From positions 124,001 through 188,000 of the forward strand of contig JAHBXE010000002.1 in assembly GCA_019636625.1 (NCBI GenBank): a stretch of DNA of 64,000 bases. Direction: 5' to 3'. Of the stretch, positions 44,638 to 52,057 are shown in pieces. Below the pieces are notes generated by a model, which was not told the DNA's origin, did no database searches, and saw only the letters and a list, made by a program, of their open reading frames with translations. The translations under genes and the position numbers were made by a program. Source of the stretch: Phycisphaeraceae bacterium (GTDB lineage Bacteria; Planctomycetota; Phycisphaerae; Phycisphaerales; UBA1924). How positions within the stretch are numbered: the stretch's first letter is position 1; each line of letters opens with the position of its first letter.

Positions 44638-44709
44638 GCGGGCGTAGCTCAGTGGTAGAGCGCTACCTTGCCAAGGTAGAAGTCGAGGGTTCAAGTCCCT
44701 TCGCCCGCT
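44638..44709 (+). tRNA. tRNA-Gly (anticodon GCC)
   Basis: The 72-nt sequence folds as a standard tRNA. The acceptor stem pairs GCGGGCG (44638-44644) with CGCCCGC (44702-44708), the anticodon stem is CTACC/GGTAG around the loop TTGCCAA, and the T arm has the loop TTCAAGT. CCA is not encoded. The integrase gene lies about 110 nt downstream, so the 3' end of this gene is the inferred phage attachment site. Confidence 0.95.
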
Positions 44710-44774
44710 TTGGGTCAAATCCCCGCCAAAACAAGGGCTTTTCAATGGGAGCGGGTTGTACCGCTTCGGCTCTT

Positions 44775-44817
44775 CTACTGCCTTCTACTGCCATATGGCA
44801 GTATGGAAAGGCAGTAG
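44775..44817. repeat. CTACTGCC inverted-repeat cluster before the integrase gene
   Basis: CTACTGCC occurs at 44775-44782 and 44785-44792 (10-bp period), followed by the inverted forms GGCAGTAT (44797-44804) and GGCAGTAG (44810-44817). The centre is a perfect 18-bp palindrome (44786-44803). It lies between the attachment site and the integrase start. Likely roles are an operator for the integrase gene or accessory binding sites for integrase or excisionase. The same octamer recurs at 49720-49765. Confidence 0.75.
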
Positions 44818-44822
44818 TACCC

Positions 44823-45992
44823 ATGTCCGCTCTCCCCTCAAATCCGGCTCTATCTCTCCCGTCCGCTCCGGCCCGCGTTGGGGTTCGCGGGCTCCCCTCC
44901 CTCCGGCTCCATAAGGGCTCGGGGCAATACTGCTACTGTTACAAAAAGCAATGGGTCTACTTGGGCCGGGATGCCGCCCGGGCCTATGCCCTTTGGCTTG
45001 CCCGGTTCGGCGGCTCGGCAGAGCCCGCCCCGGCCCCGGCTCCCCGAGCCCCGAAGGCTCCGCGGCTTCCCGTCGCCCCGGCTCCGTTCCCCTTCCCCGT
45101 TGCCCCGGCTCCGCTGGCCCCGATGGTTACGGCCCCCGCTCCCGCGGCTCCGCTGGATTCGGGCCGTTTGGTTTCGGACGTTGCGGACAAGCTCCGCGAA
45201 ATCGTTAGCGGCTCCGCCCGTCCCGAAACCGCCCGAGCCTTCGGCTTCAAGCTCAAGCCCTTTTCGGATGCCTTCGCGGGCCGAACAGTTGAGAGCATTA
45301 CCCCGCCAGAGTTGATTTCATGGCGGGCCAAGATTGCCAAGAGCTACAAGCCTTGGACGGCTAACGGCTATATTGTGGCGGCTCGGCGGTTGGGGGCATT
45401 GGCGGTAGAGCTTGGGCTAATCAAGGCTTGGCCGGTAAACCTTCTCAAAACAGTTCCGCTTGGGGAAACCAAATCGAAGGCTTGGACCCCCGAGCAAATC
45501 TCCAACTTCATTAAAATTCTGGCCAAGAAAAACGAGACTTTCGCCCGAATGTTCCGGCTCCAATTCCTTGCCGCTATGCGGCCCTTCTCTGTCCCCGAGC
45601 TAATCCGGGAAAAAGGCGAATGGACGGAAGAGGGAGTCTTTGCTTTGGAGCGGTCGAAAACAGAGCGGCAAACCGGGGAGCGGGTCCGCGTATGCCTTTC
45701 GCCCGCGGCCCTTGCGGAGCTTGAGGCAATCCGCAAGCTCGGCAATGCTCCGAAGTCCGGGCCAATGTACCGGCAAGCCGTCCAGCGGGCCGGGGGTCCG
45801 GCCCCTCATGCCCTCCGGCATTCGGCGGCTACCGCCCTTGCAAAGCTCGGGGTGGCCGATGAAACAATCGAAACGGCCCTTGGCCATTCCATGAGCCGGG
45901 TCAAGCGAACCTATCGGCCCGCCAACTATCAAGCTGCCCGCGAAGCTCTCGCTAAGCTGGCGGAATTGGTGCCGGGGATTCCGAGCCGGTAA
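44823..45992 (+). CDS. int: Tyrosine recombinase (phage integrase)
   Basis: The 389-residue protein has an N-terminal segment GQYCYCYKKQWVYLGRD typical of planctomycete integrases, then an alanine/proline-rich linker (about 60-110) that is longer than usual. A core-binding SAM-like domain follows (about 120-205), and a catalytic domain with the arginine in AAMRPFSVPEL (about 250), HALRHSAAT (about 327), LGHS (about 352) and the tyrosine in TYRP (about 362). It catalyses integration and excision at the tRNA-Gly gene. ATG 44823 is chosen because the in-frame sequence upstream runs into the tRNA; GGAAAGG precedes it at a long distance. Its end overlaps the convergent HNH gene by 41 nt. Confidence 0.9.
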   Translation: MSALPSNPALSLPSAPARVGVRGLPSLRLHKGSGQYCYCYKKQWVYLGRDAARAYALWLARFGGSAEPAPAPAPRAPKAPRLPVAPAPFPFPVAPAPLAPMVTAPAPAAPLDSGRLVSDVADKLREIVSGSARPETARAFGFKLKPFSDAFAGRTVESITPPELISWRAKIAKSYKPWTANGYIVAARRLGALAVELGLIKAWPVNLLKTVPLGETKSKAWTPEQISNFIKILAKKNETFARMFRLQFLAAMRPFSVPELIREKGEWTEEGVFALERSKTERQTGERVRVCLSPAALAELEAIRKLGNAPKSGPMYRQAVQRAGGPAPHALRHSAATALAKLGVADETIETALGHSMSRVKRTYRPANYQAAREALAKLAELVPGIPSR

Positions 45993-46509
45993 ACCCCAAC
46001 TCCCTCCGCTTCTCTGCCGCCCACAAGGCGGCTTTTTCTTTGGAGTCAAACCGCTTTTTGTAGTGCTTCCCGTCATGCTTGACGGACCCATACCATCGGC
46101 CCGCGGCTTTGTCATAGCTAACCCCGCGGTAGCCGCTGGTATTGTTTCGCTTGAGGCAAGTAAGATTCTGAGCATTGGCTTGGGCCGTGACTTTCCGCAA
46201 GTTGCCGGAGCGATTATCCAATCGGTCCCCGTTGATATGGTCTACTACCTCTCCGCTTTGGGCTCCGGTTAGAAACCTATGGAGCAAGAGAGGGAAACCG
46301 TTTGTATCTCTGTAGCAATACCCGTCCGCGTTAATCTTCCAACCATCGTCCCGAATAGGGCTATCAGAGTCAATAAAGACTTCTATGTAGCCGCCCGTAG
46401 ATAAACGGGCCATTATCTTTCGCGGGAAGGCAAGGGAATCGCCCTCCGCGAATTTCTCCGCGTCTACCTTCCTGTAGCTATCGCCTTTACCGGCTCCGCT
46501 GCCTTCCAT
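45952..46509 (-). CDS. HNH homing endonuclease with AP2 DNA-binding domain
   Basis: The 185-residue protein has the HNH nuclease signature DHINGDRLDNRSGNLR (about 89-104), followed by an AP2-type DNA-binding domain GYRGVSYDKAAGRWYGSV (about 126-165). This HNH-AP2 layout is typical of mobile homing endonucleases in phages. The reading frame is complete and looks functional. It is convergent with the integrase gene. It starts 4 nt downstream of an unknown gene. Confidence 0.88.
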   Translation of the reverse strand: MEGSGAGKGDSYRKVDAEKFAEGDSLAFPRKIMARLSTGGYIEVFIDSDSPIRDDGWKINADGYCYRDTNGFPLLLHRFLTGAQSGEVVDHINGDRLDNRSGNLRKVTAQANAQNLTCLKRNNTSGYRGVSYDKAAGRWYGSVKHDGKHYKKRFDSKEKAALWAAEKRRELGFTGSESPAPIPPA

Positions 46510-46513
46510 CGGT

Positions 46514-46864
46514 TCACCCTACTACAACATGAATCGTACTACTAGGATAGTCCGTACCGCGGAGTATCTTGCTCTTCGCGTCTAGGTCTAATAATTCAAT
46601 CAACGTATCTACATTGTCCATTGAAAGCCGGAGAGAGCTAAGCCCTTCCTTGGCCCGTTGCTCCGCTTCCTGCCGCGACTTCGCCGCGGTTGATTCAAAT
46701 ACGCTCTCTCCGTTGTAGGCTATCGCCACGGAATACGTTCGGGCCGAAGGTTGAGCACGAATCCAAACTGATAGGTTCGGCTCCCAAAAGAGTTTATGAG
46801 TATCCGGGACTCTCGGGGCTTTGGGTTGCTTGGGCTTTGGGGCTCGTAGTACAACATTGTCCAT
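46514..46864 (-). CDS. Hypothetical prophage protein
   Basis: The 116-residue product has a basic, proline-rich N-terminus (about 1-22), then a mixed region with a QEAEQRAKEGL helix. I do not recognise a family. The ATG at 46864 is chosen over an upstream in-frame start because the latter lacks a ribosome binding site. It lies between a terminator (46922-46964) and the HNH gene. Confidence 0.55.
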   Translation of the reverse strand: MDNVVLRAPKPKQPKAPRVPDTHKLFWEPNLSVWIRAQPSARTYSVAIAYNGESVFESTAAKSRQEAEQRAKEGLSSLRLSMDNVDTLIELLDLDAKSKILRGTDYPSSTIHVVVG

Positions 46865-46921
46865 ACCTCTAGTATCGGCGGGCTTTGAGCTACGGAAATA
46901 GTCCGGCACGAAAGGGGACAC

Positions 46922-46964
46922 AAAAAAAGAAACCGGCTCCGCCTAGAGAGTTAGAAGCGGAGCC
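46922..46964 (-). terminator. Rho-independent terminator
   Basis: On the minus strand an 8-bp stem GGCTCCGC/GCGGAGCC (46964-46957 and 46942-46935) with a 14-nt loop is followed by a run of seven T (46928-46922). It ends transcription of the gene at 47009-47353. The same stem sequence is used in the element at 54597-54702. Confidence 0.8.
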
Positions 46965-47008
46965 AGCTTAGGAGTAAACACGGCCCAATACTAGAGGGCC
47001 GCAATCTA

Positions 47009-47353
47009 TTAATCGTCCGTGCTTGATTCAATGTCCCAACCGAAAGCCTCGTTACACTCGCTCATTAGCTGGTCAACTTCGTAGGAGCTTTCTGTTTGCG
47101 GGCAAGAGTCTAACATGGCTTGGAACCTTCCGGCAAAGCTCGGATTGAGGGCCGGGTCCGTATGCTTGTACAGAGCTACATAGTGCCGAGCCGTTGGTAC
47201 GTCCAGCGTATTAGATTCGATTTCCGCAATCAACCAGTTACGGAATACTGTAACAAAGTCCGCTGCCGTATCCGCTACGCTGCCCGAGTCCGTAAACTGA
47301 TTGCCCGTTGGCAGAATTGTGTAGGTAATAACGTACTGATGCCAGCGGTACAT
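47009..47353 (-). CDS. Hypothetical prophage protein
   Basis: The 114-residue product is acidic (C-terminus CNEAFGWDIESSTDD) and shows no family I recognise. It lies alone between a terminator and the candidate lysis genes. A TTGAAG/TATACC promoter-like pair lies about 45-75 nt before the ATG on the minus strand, suggesting its own transcript. Confidence 0.6.
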   Translation of the reverse strand: MYRWHQYVITYTILPTGNQFTDSGSVADTAADFVTVFRNWLIAEIESNTLDVPTARHYVALYKHTDPALNPSFAGRFQAMLDSCPQTESSYEVDQLMSECNEAFGWDIESSTDD

Positions 47354-47438
47354 AAAGTTATTGCCGGAGGTATTGACGGTATAATGCCAACGCCGATACG
47401 CTTCAATCTTGATTAAATTGTCGGAAGGGTTGCCGCTC

Positions 47439-47720
47439 TCATTTAGACTCCTGCCGATTGCCTAATAGGCCCGCCGATTGATGCTTCATAGCTTCCGCTA
47501 ACTTCGCTACCGAAATCGCTAGCTCATTCATCGACCCGTTTAGCTGCTTTATGTCCAATCGGGCCGCTCTCGCTTCTTCTTCAAGCCGCGATAAACGCCA
47601 ATCCATTACCTTTGTGGTTGCCACCGAAGATAATAGCGTGGCCGCTATTACCCCAATAATATAACGCCCAATGTGGGCGTAAATAACGTGAGGTAGATTA
47701 GAGTTACTTTGGTTCGCCAT
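47439..47720 (-). CDS. Small membrane protein with coiled coil, candidate lysis protein
   Basis: The 93-residue product has an N-terminal membrane helix (about residues 19-38, YIIGVIAATLLSSVATTKV) followed by a heptad-rich helix (WRLSRLEEEARAARLDIKQL). This layout suits a spanin- or holin-like lysis protein, but no endolysin is in view, so the role is inferred. Its start overlaps the stop of the 43-residue membrane protein gene by 17 nt. Confidence 0.6.
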   Translation of the reverse strand: MANQSNSNLPHVIYAHIGRYIIGVIAATLLSSVATTKVMDWRLSRLEEEARAARLDIKQLNGSMNELAISVAKLAEAMKHQSAGLLGNRQESK

Positions 47721-47835
47721 ATTCTTTAGTATGCAAAGAATCCGATGCCTTATCCTCTATTAATGTCCACGTAATGCCCATAAAGACAACGGGAAAGAGC
47801 CCCAAGTTGAGCAACCATAAATGCTGTGCGTTCAT
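47704..47835 (-). CDS. 43-residue membrane protein, candidate holin-like
   Basis: This small gene is supported by its position: ATG 2 nt after the stop of the upstream methyltransferase gene, and its end overlapping the next gene by 17 nt. The product has one membrane helix (about 6-26, LWLLNLGLFPVVFMGITWTL) and a charged C-terminus. No family is recognised. With the next gene it could form a lysis or membrane-scaffold pair. Confidence 0.5.
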   Translation of the reverse strand: MNAQHLWLLNLGLFPVVFMGITWTLIEDKASDSLHTKEYGEPK

Positions 47836-47837
47836 GT

Positions 47838-48605
47838 TTATTCACAATTGATACCTCCCCACGATATAGTCTCTAACCGCTTATGTTGGACCGCTATACT
47901 TTCCGGATTCTGGTCAATGCTGATAGCCCTTCGTCCCAAAGATAAAGCCGCATGGGCCGTGCTTCCGCTCCCTCCGAAGGGGTCTAATACCACTTCGTCC
48001 GGCTTCGTATGGACTTCAATAATCGGGCGGATGATTGCTAATGGTTTCTGGCTGGGATAGTTAACCCGCTCTCTAGCAGTATTGCTAAGGGTATAGGTCC
48101 ATACCGAGTCAGCAGGCTTGTCCCCTTCGTACCCCTTCCTAGGAGACTTTCGCTTTACGCGGGGAATCTTGCTTGCGTCAAAGTAATAAGCATCTGACTT
48201 GGAGTACCAAAGAATTGTGTGGTGGCGTACATTCCATGCCCGATTGCAACGGAAGGAAGCCCCTAGCTCGGAATGCCAAATAATTTCGCCCCGAAAATTA
48301 TCCCTGCCGAAGATGCCGTCTATCCAAGTCTTAGCATCATGCACGGCCCGAAAGTCAAACAGAGCAAAGAGGGAGCCCGTAGGCTTGAGCAAACGATGAA
48401 CCTCCCGGCCCATTGAAACTATCAGGCTTCGGAAGTCGTCAAAGGACAAAGAGTCACGATAGCTTGAGCCCGAGCTATGTTTTTGGCGAGAGCCGGTATT
48501 CCACGGCGGGTCCGTCCAACATAGGTCTACACTCTCGAACGGGAGCCGCTGTAGCTCAATCTCCGCGGGGCCATGAATGATTTGTAGGCGGGGAAAAGGT
48601 AGCAT
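47838..48605 (-). CDS. DNA methyltransferase (DPPW type)
   Basis: The 255-residue protein has the catalytic motif IV TDPPWN (about residue 33) before the cofactor motif I DPFGGSGST (about 212), the order of beta-class amino-methyltransferases that modify adenine N6 or cytosine N4. No specificity domain of size is present, so it probably recognises a short site. It overlaps the second methyltransferase gene by 1 nt. No restriction endonuclease is adjacent, so it is likely an orphan enzyme protecting phage DNA or regulating genes. Confidence 0.85.
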   Translation of the reverse strand: MLPFPRLQIIHGPAEIELQRLPFESVDLCWTDPPWNTGSRQKHSSGSSYRDSLSFDDFRSLIVSMGREVHRLLKPTGSLFALFDFRAVHDAKTWIDGIFGRDNFRGEIIWHSELGASFRCNRAWNVRHHTILWYSKSDAYYFDASKIPRVKRKSPRKGYEGDKPADSVWTYTLSNTARERVNYPSQKPLAIIRPIIEVHTKPDEVVLDPFGGSGSTAHAALSLGRRAISIDQNPESIAVQHKRLETISWGGINCE

Positions 48606-49408
48606 TAGATACCTACCTCCGGAGGAACCTCAAGGGCTAACCGCTTCTCCGCTAACTGTACATACTCCGCGGCAATATCTATGCCGCAATACCGCCGCCC
48701 ATAAATAGCCGATTGGACGCATGTTGTCCCGCTGCCCATCATGGGGTCAAGCACGATTCCCCCCGCGGGGCAGAAACAACAGATAAGGTCCGCGGCCAGT
48801 TTATCCGGGAATGTAGCGGGATGCGTTGTTTTGAGCCGGTTTCCTTCCATTGAAGTATTCTTAAAGCTCCATACCGTACCCCGGCATTTTGTAGGCTTTA
48901 TATCAAATACTTTGGTTGCAAGCGTACCTCCGCTTGTTAACCGCCGGTTGAGAGAGTCCGTAGCTCCGGGAGCGTAGGTTTTGCAAGGGACTTGTAGTTT
49001 GCTCTTGTCAAAGTAGAGCGGACGGGAACCCTTCACAAACAGAAGGATATACTCATGGTCAACACGAAACCGCTTTCGCCAATAGCCGCCCGGTACCCCG
49101 TTCCGTTGATAGATACAAGTTTCAAAGAGCCGCCAACCGCACGAGTCTACCCAATCGACCGCCCAACGGAAAGAGGTTAGCGACTTCGCCCCTTTAATGG
49201 TTTGGTCCTGAATGACAACCGCCGCAATAGCTCCCGGCTTCGCAACTCTAGAAAGCTCTCTGCCCAACGCGATACGGTCAATCGGAGGGAAGCCCTTATA
49301 GATACGTATGTTATCATAGGGCGGAGAGAAACATACAAAGTCGAATGTGTCGGCGGGGAAAGTCGGTAGCAGAGTGAAGCAATCGCCAGTAAGTAATAGA
49401 GAGTCCAT
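48605..49408 (-). CDS. DNA methyltransferase (SPPY type)
   Basis: The 267-residue protein has SPPYD (about residue 28) and DPMMGSGTT (about 220), again in beta-class order. SPPY suggests cytosine N4 as target, though adenine N6 is possible. ATG 49408 is chosen because AGAGAGG is upstream, whereas the in-frame TTG 15 nt earlier has none. It is translated with the DPPW enzyme (1-nt overlap). Confidence 0.85.
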   Translation of the reverse strand: MDSLLLTGDCFTLLPTFPADTFDFVCFSPPYDNIRIYKGFPPIDRIALGRELSRVAKPGAIAAVVIQDQTIKGAKSLTSFRWAVDWVDSCGWRLFETCIYQRNGVPGGYWRKRFRVDHEYILLFVKGSRPLYFDKSKLQVPCKTYAPGATDSLNRRLTSGGTLATKVFDIKPTKCRGTVWSFKNTSMEGNRLKTTHPATFPDKLAADLICCFCPAGGIVLDPMMGSGTTCVQSAIYGRRYCGIDIAAEYVQLAEKRLALEVPPEVGI

Positions 49409-49719
49409 GCCCTCTCTATTCAACGCGGGCCGGAGCTATTCCTTTTATCAAATGTTAGAAAGTCCAATTTAGAATTGGGCCTACTTGGGGTGGTGGCTCT
49501 TCTCGCCAATTTCATCCTCAAGAGCCCCCCTCCCCCCTCTCGCCAGTTTGCCCGCTGTAGCCCTACGAAGCCGCCAGCGGGCCGCGGAGCCAATGGGGCG
49601 GGCTTCGGGGTCAACCGAAAGCCGGGGCCGCTGGCGGGCTCTAATGGCCGCGGCTGTAGACCACTACCTTTGTTAGGTAGTTATCATCCGCCTTTTTGAT
49701 ATTGCCGCGGGGGTTCAAG

Positions 49720-49765
49720 GGCAGTAGTCCGCGGCTCTACTGCCTTCGGCTCTTCGGCTACTGCC
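49720..49765. repeat. Second CTACTGCC repeat cluster
   Basis: GGCAGTAG at 49720-49727 and CTACTGCC at 49737-49744 and 49758-49765 repeat the octamer found before the integrase gene, with shared flanks (TTCGGCTCTTC). Confidence 0.65.
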
Positions 49766-50134
49766 TTCGCGGAGGTAACGAGCCGGGGTCTAGGTTGAAG
49801 CGGAACCCGAGCCCGAAGGCGAGAGCATCCCGAGCCCGAGCCCGCGCGGGCCGAATGATCGGCGGGCCAACGGGCCGGAGCTTGCAAAGATTAACAGCGG
49901 GGCGGGGAGGGGTCCGGCGGGAGCGAGAGCGTACACGTTAATTCTTCGCGGGGTTTCGGGCTCCAAGTTGCAAATATTAGAAACTACGCTTATAGGTCAA
50001 AGGATTACAAACGGCAGAGAATAGGGCCGGGAAGGGCTCTAAAACCTCAATAGATTAGCTTTTCGTGCCATTGATGCAAAGAGAGGGGGCCAAAGGCAAA
50101 AGGGCCGTTTATCGACGTATTCGGGGCCGAGAGA

Positions 50135-50159
50135 GGGGAGGGGGGGGGGCGGGGCGGGG
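50135..50159 (+). other. G-quadruplex-type tract
   Basis: Runs of four, ten, four and four G separated by single A or C residues form a motif able to fold as a G-quadruplex on the plus strand. Confidence 0.55.
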
Positions 50160-50283
50160 ATTGGACCGCTGCCCAATCAATCAAGCGGGGTAGTTGAACG
50201 GTTGACCCATCTATCTAGCTGGCCCGCTGTTTTTGGTTTTGGGTTTCTCTGTTTTCTCTGCAATAAAACGCTAGCGGCGGTTT

Positions 50284-50325
50284 AAGACAGAGTATAAGTT
50301 TAAGAAAGAGTAAGAGACAGAGTTA
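50284..50325 (+). repeat. Iteron-like repeats AGAMAGAGT
   Basis: AGACAGAGT occurs at 50285-50293 and 50315-50323, with the variant AGAAAGAGT at 50303-50311, at the edge of an AT-rich stretch. They could bind an initiator protein. Confidence 0.45.
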
Positions 50326-50607
50326 CGCTTGAGTAATGCTAGTGCTAATGTCAATGTCTAAGATAGAACACCGCTTATTGGCTACTTCCTAGAGATACAT
50401 TGGACGGGCTCCGACAGAATTTTCTAGATTTCTACAAATATTTTATAGCTCTTGAATTCATCTTGAATAACGAGGGATTACGAATGTTGACCGCAAAGGG
50501 AATACGGATTTTGGAGTGTTTGTAGAAGGAAGTCTGAAAATTCCTGCCGATACATAGTTAGAGGTTGCCCGCAAGGGGCAGCAAAAGTTAGAAAGAGAGG
50601 TTGGACA

Positions 50608-51078
50608 ATGGCAAACATTGGAAAGGCATTGACGGAAGAGAGCTACCATAAGTTATTAAACTTTGGAGCGGATACGATGGAGGGACATACCCGCTCGGTA
50701 CGCTCTCGCATGGCAGCGGCCAAGCTTTACTGTAAGCTTGTGCGGTTAGCGTATTCGGACGGGAGGGCTCCCGTTGCGGACAAGCTCGGAACGGTTGCCA
50801 CCCGTACCGAGTTGCTAGGCAGGGTCCGCGGCATAACCCGGCCCACGGCGTTTAACTACTTTGGGTACCTAGTTGCTTCGGGACTTGCGAGCATTGGCGG
50901 GGATGGAGAGGTAACGCTTTTGCTCCCCGCCGGGTACGCTCCCGAATATACGCGGGTTGATTTTACCGCGGCAAACTCCCGCCTTGCCGCCCATGCCGCA
51001 AGGAAGGCGGAAGCCAGAGCGGCCAAAGCTCCGCCGATTGACCCGGCCCTAATGAACATGGAAGGGGACGGGCAATGA
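50608..51078 (+). CDS. Putative winged-helix protein, first gene of early operon
   Basis: The 156-residue product has a helical N-terminus and a segment (about 68-112: TRTELLGRVRGITRPTAFNY) that fits a winged-helix DNA-binding fold, ending in the wing-like GGDGEVTLLLPAGY. It could be a replication initiator or a transcription regulator. The C-terminus is alanine-rich. GAGAGG lies 8 nt before the ATG. It overlaps the next gene by 4 nt and opens a six-gene operon next to the candidate origin. Confidence 0.6.
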   Translation: MANIGKALTEESYHKLLNFGADTMEGHTRSVRSRMAAAKLYCKLVRLAYSDGRAPVADKLGTVATRTELLGRVRGITRPTAFNYFGYLVASGLASIGGDGEVTLLLPAGYAPEYTRVDFTAANSRLAAHAARKAEARAAKAPPIDPALMNMEGDGQ

Positions 51079-51320
51079 TACCGCTACCTATTGAAGTAGA
51101 AGCCGCGGTAATCAAGTATGCAACGGAGCATTATGGAGAGGGAGAGCCCCCGGCTCTAGTTGGCGGCTCGCTCAGTATCACTTTGCCCGCCACCAAACTG
51201 CTTGCGGGCTTCGACGTGTCCACTTTGGGCGATTACGTTTTGGGCGATTACACGACGCACACAATTGGGGTGCCGGAGTTGCTTAAAATCATTGCGGGAC
51301 TTTCGTGTCGTAAATATTAA
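51075..51320 (+). CDS. Hypothetical early prophage protein
   Basis: The 81-residue product has no recognised family. Its start overlaps the preceding stop by 4 nt (ATGA), which supports that it is translated. The sequence is mixed alpha/beta with a tyrosine- and leucine-rich centre. Confidence 0.55.
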   Translation: MIPLPIEVEAAVIKYATEHYGEGEPPALVGGSLSITLPATKLLAGFDVSTLGDYVLGDYTTHTIGVPELLKIIAGLSCRKY

Positions 51321-51338
51321 GTATAAGGAGTAATACAG

Positions 51339-51602
51339 ATGGAACAGAAAAAAAGCAGCGTAGAGGTCGAAGGCAGCCCCAAAAAATGGGCTGTGGCCGT
51401 TAGGGGCATCCAAATTTACAACGCACAAATAACGGTCGAAGCATCGACCCCCGAGGAAGCTCGGTCTAAAGCTCTCGAACTTTGTGAGGGGGGCTCGGTC
51501 TATTGGGACTCGCCGGGAGAGTGTTTGTACGAAACGGAGGAAGTAGAGGAAGCGGAGGAAGCGGAGGAAGTAGAGGAAGCGGAGGAAGGGGGCCAAAAAT
51601 GA
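51339..51602 (+). CDS. Small acidic protein with glutamate-rich tail
   Basis: The 87-residue product has a folded N-terminal half with ITVEASTPEEARSKALEL, followed by a glutamate/alanine/valine tail (about 66-84) encoded by tandem GAGGAAG-type repeats (51535-51590). The V-E-A-x-T-P-E-E-A-x-x-K-A-x-E pattern also occurs in the product of 53637-53894, so the two may be paralogues. Role unknown; the tail could mimic DNA. Confidence 0.6.
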   Translation: MEQKKSSVEVEGSPKKWAVAVRGIQIYNAQITVEASTPEEARSKALELCEGGSVYWDSPGECLYETEEVEEAEEAEEVEEAEEGGQK

Positions 51603-51769
51603 AGTACCTAGCCACGCTTCAAGTCGAAATAGAGCTAGACCCGGCCAGCGGGTACCACGTAGAGTCGATACTTGCCGCGGCTCAAGATTTTTTGACGGAA
51701 GAGCTACAATCTACTACGCTCGGGGGCCGAACGGTCGTGCTGGATTGCTCGGAAATACAGGATGAATGA
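51599..51769 (+). CDS. Hypothetical early prophage protein (56 residues)
   Basis: The start overlaps the previous stop by 4 nt (ATGA). The product begins MKYLATLQVEIELDP and shows no recognised family; its beta-strand pattern resembles the N-terminal half of its neighbour. A longer in-frame version starting at 51503 would overlap the preceding gene and is rejected. Confidence 0.55.
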   Translation: MKYLATLQVEIELDPASGYHVESILAAAQDFLTEELQSTTLGGRTVVLDCSEIQDE

Positions 51770-51787
51770 GAAAAAGGAGACTCCAAA

Positions 51788-52057
51788 ATGGTACAGATAA
51801 ACAGCGTAAAGGACAAGTACGAGTGCGTCCAACGTATCGCGGCCCTGCTCTTTAATGGCAGCTATGACGTTGAGGATTTAGCCAAGCTGGAAGCTCTCAT
51901 TAGCGAAAGGCTCTCGGCCCAAGCCGCGGTGTTTTTCGCGAACAAAAACAAAAAGACTGGTACCGCATTAGCCGCGGCCCATGCCCGGGTAGATGCTAAC
52001 TCCGCGGCTATAGAGAATTGGTTAGAAACCGCGGGAGGGAAGAGCAATGAGCTATAG
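51788..52057 (+). CDS. Hypothetical early prophage protein (helical)
   Basis: The 89-residue product is mostly helical (DVEDLAKLEALISERLSAQA) and resembles small DNA-binding or scaffold proteins without a clear family. It overlaps the next gene by 11 nt. AAAAGGAG is upstream of the ATG. Confidence 0.55.
   Translation: MVQINSVKDKYECVQRIAALLFNGSYDVEDLAKLEALISERLSAQAAVFFANKNKKTGTALAAAHARVDANSAAIENWLETAGGKSNEL

Larger units (their letters stand above)
49409..50607. other. 1.2-kb non-coding region, candidate replication origin/control region
   Basis: No convincing gene lies here. It separates minus-strand methyltransferases from the plus-strand early operon, so it must hold divergent promoters. 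It contains three CTACTGCC octamers, a run of G-tracts, an iteron-like repeat and an AT-rich stretch (about 50270-50480), the usual parts of a phage origin. Short arginine-rich reading frames at 49420-49614 and 49696-49941 look like GC-rich artefacts. Confidence 0.5.

Noticed and set aside
49648-49734. tRNA-like sequence with GCCGCGG/CCGCGGC ends, CTACC/GGTAG arm and GTTCAAG
   Set aside because: No proper D arm or T stem can be formed and position 37 would be a pyrimidine; likely chance or a decayed tRNA.
49420-49941. Short frames of 64-81 residues around 49.4-49.9 kb
   Set aside because: Arginine/proline/glycine-rich translations with no ribosome binding site, in a repeat-bearing non-coding region.
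51535-51590. GAGGAAG tandem repeat as a separate repeat element
   Set aside because: It encodes the glutamate-rich tail of the gene at 51339-51602 in frame and is described there.
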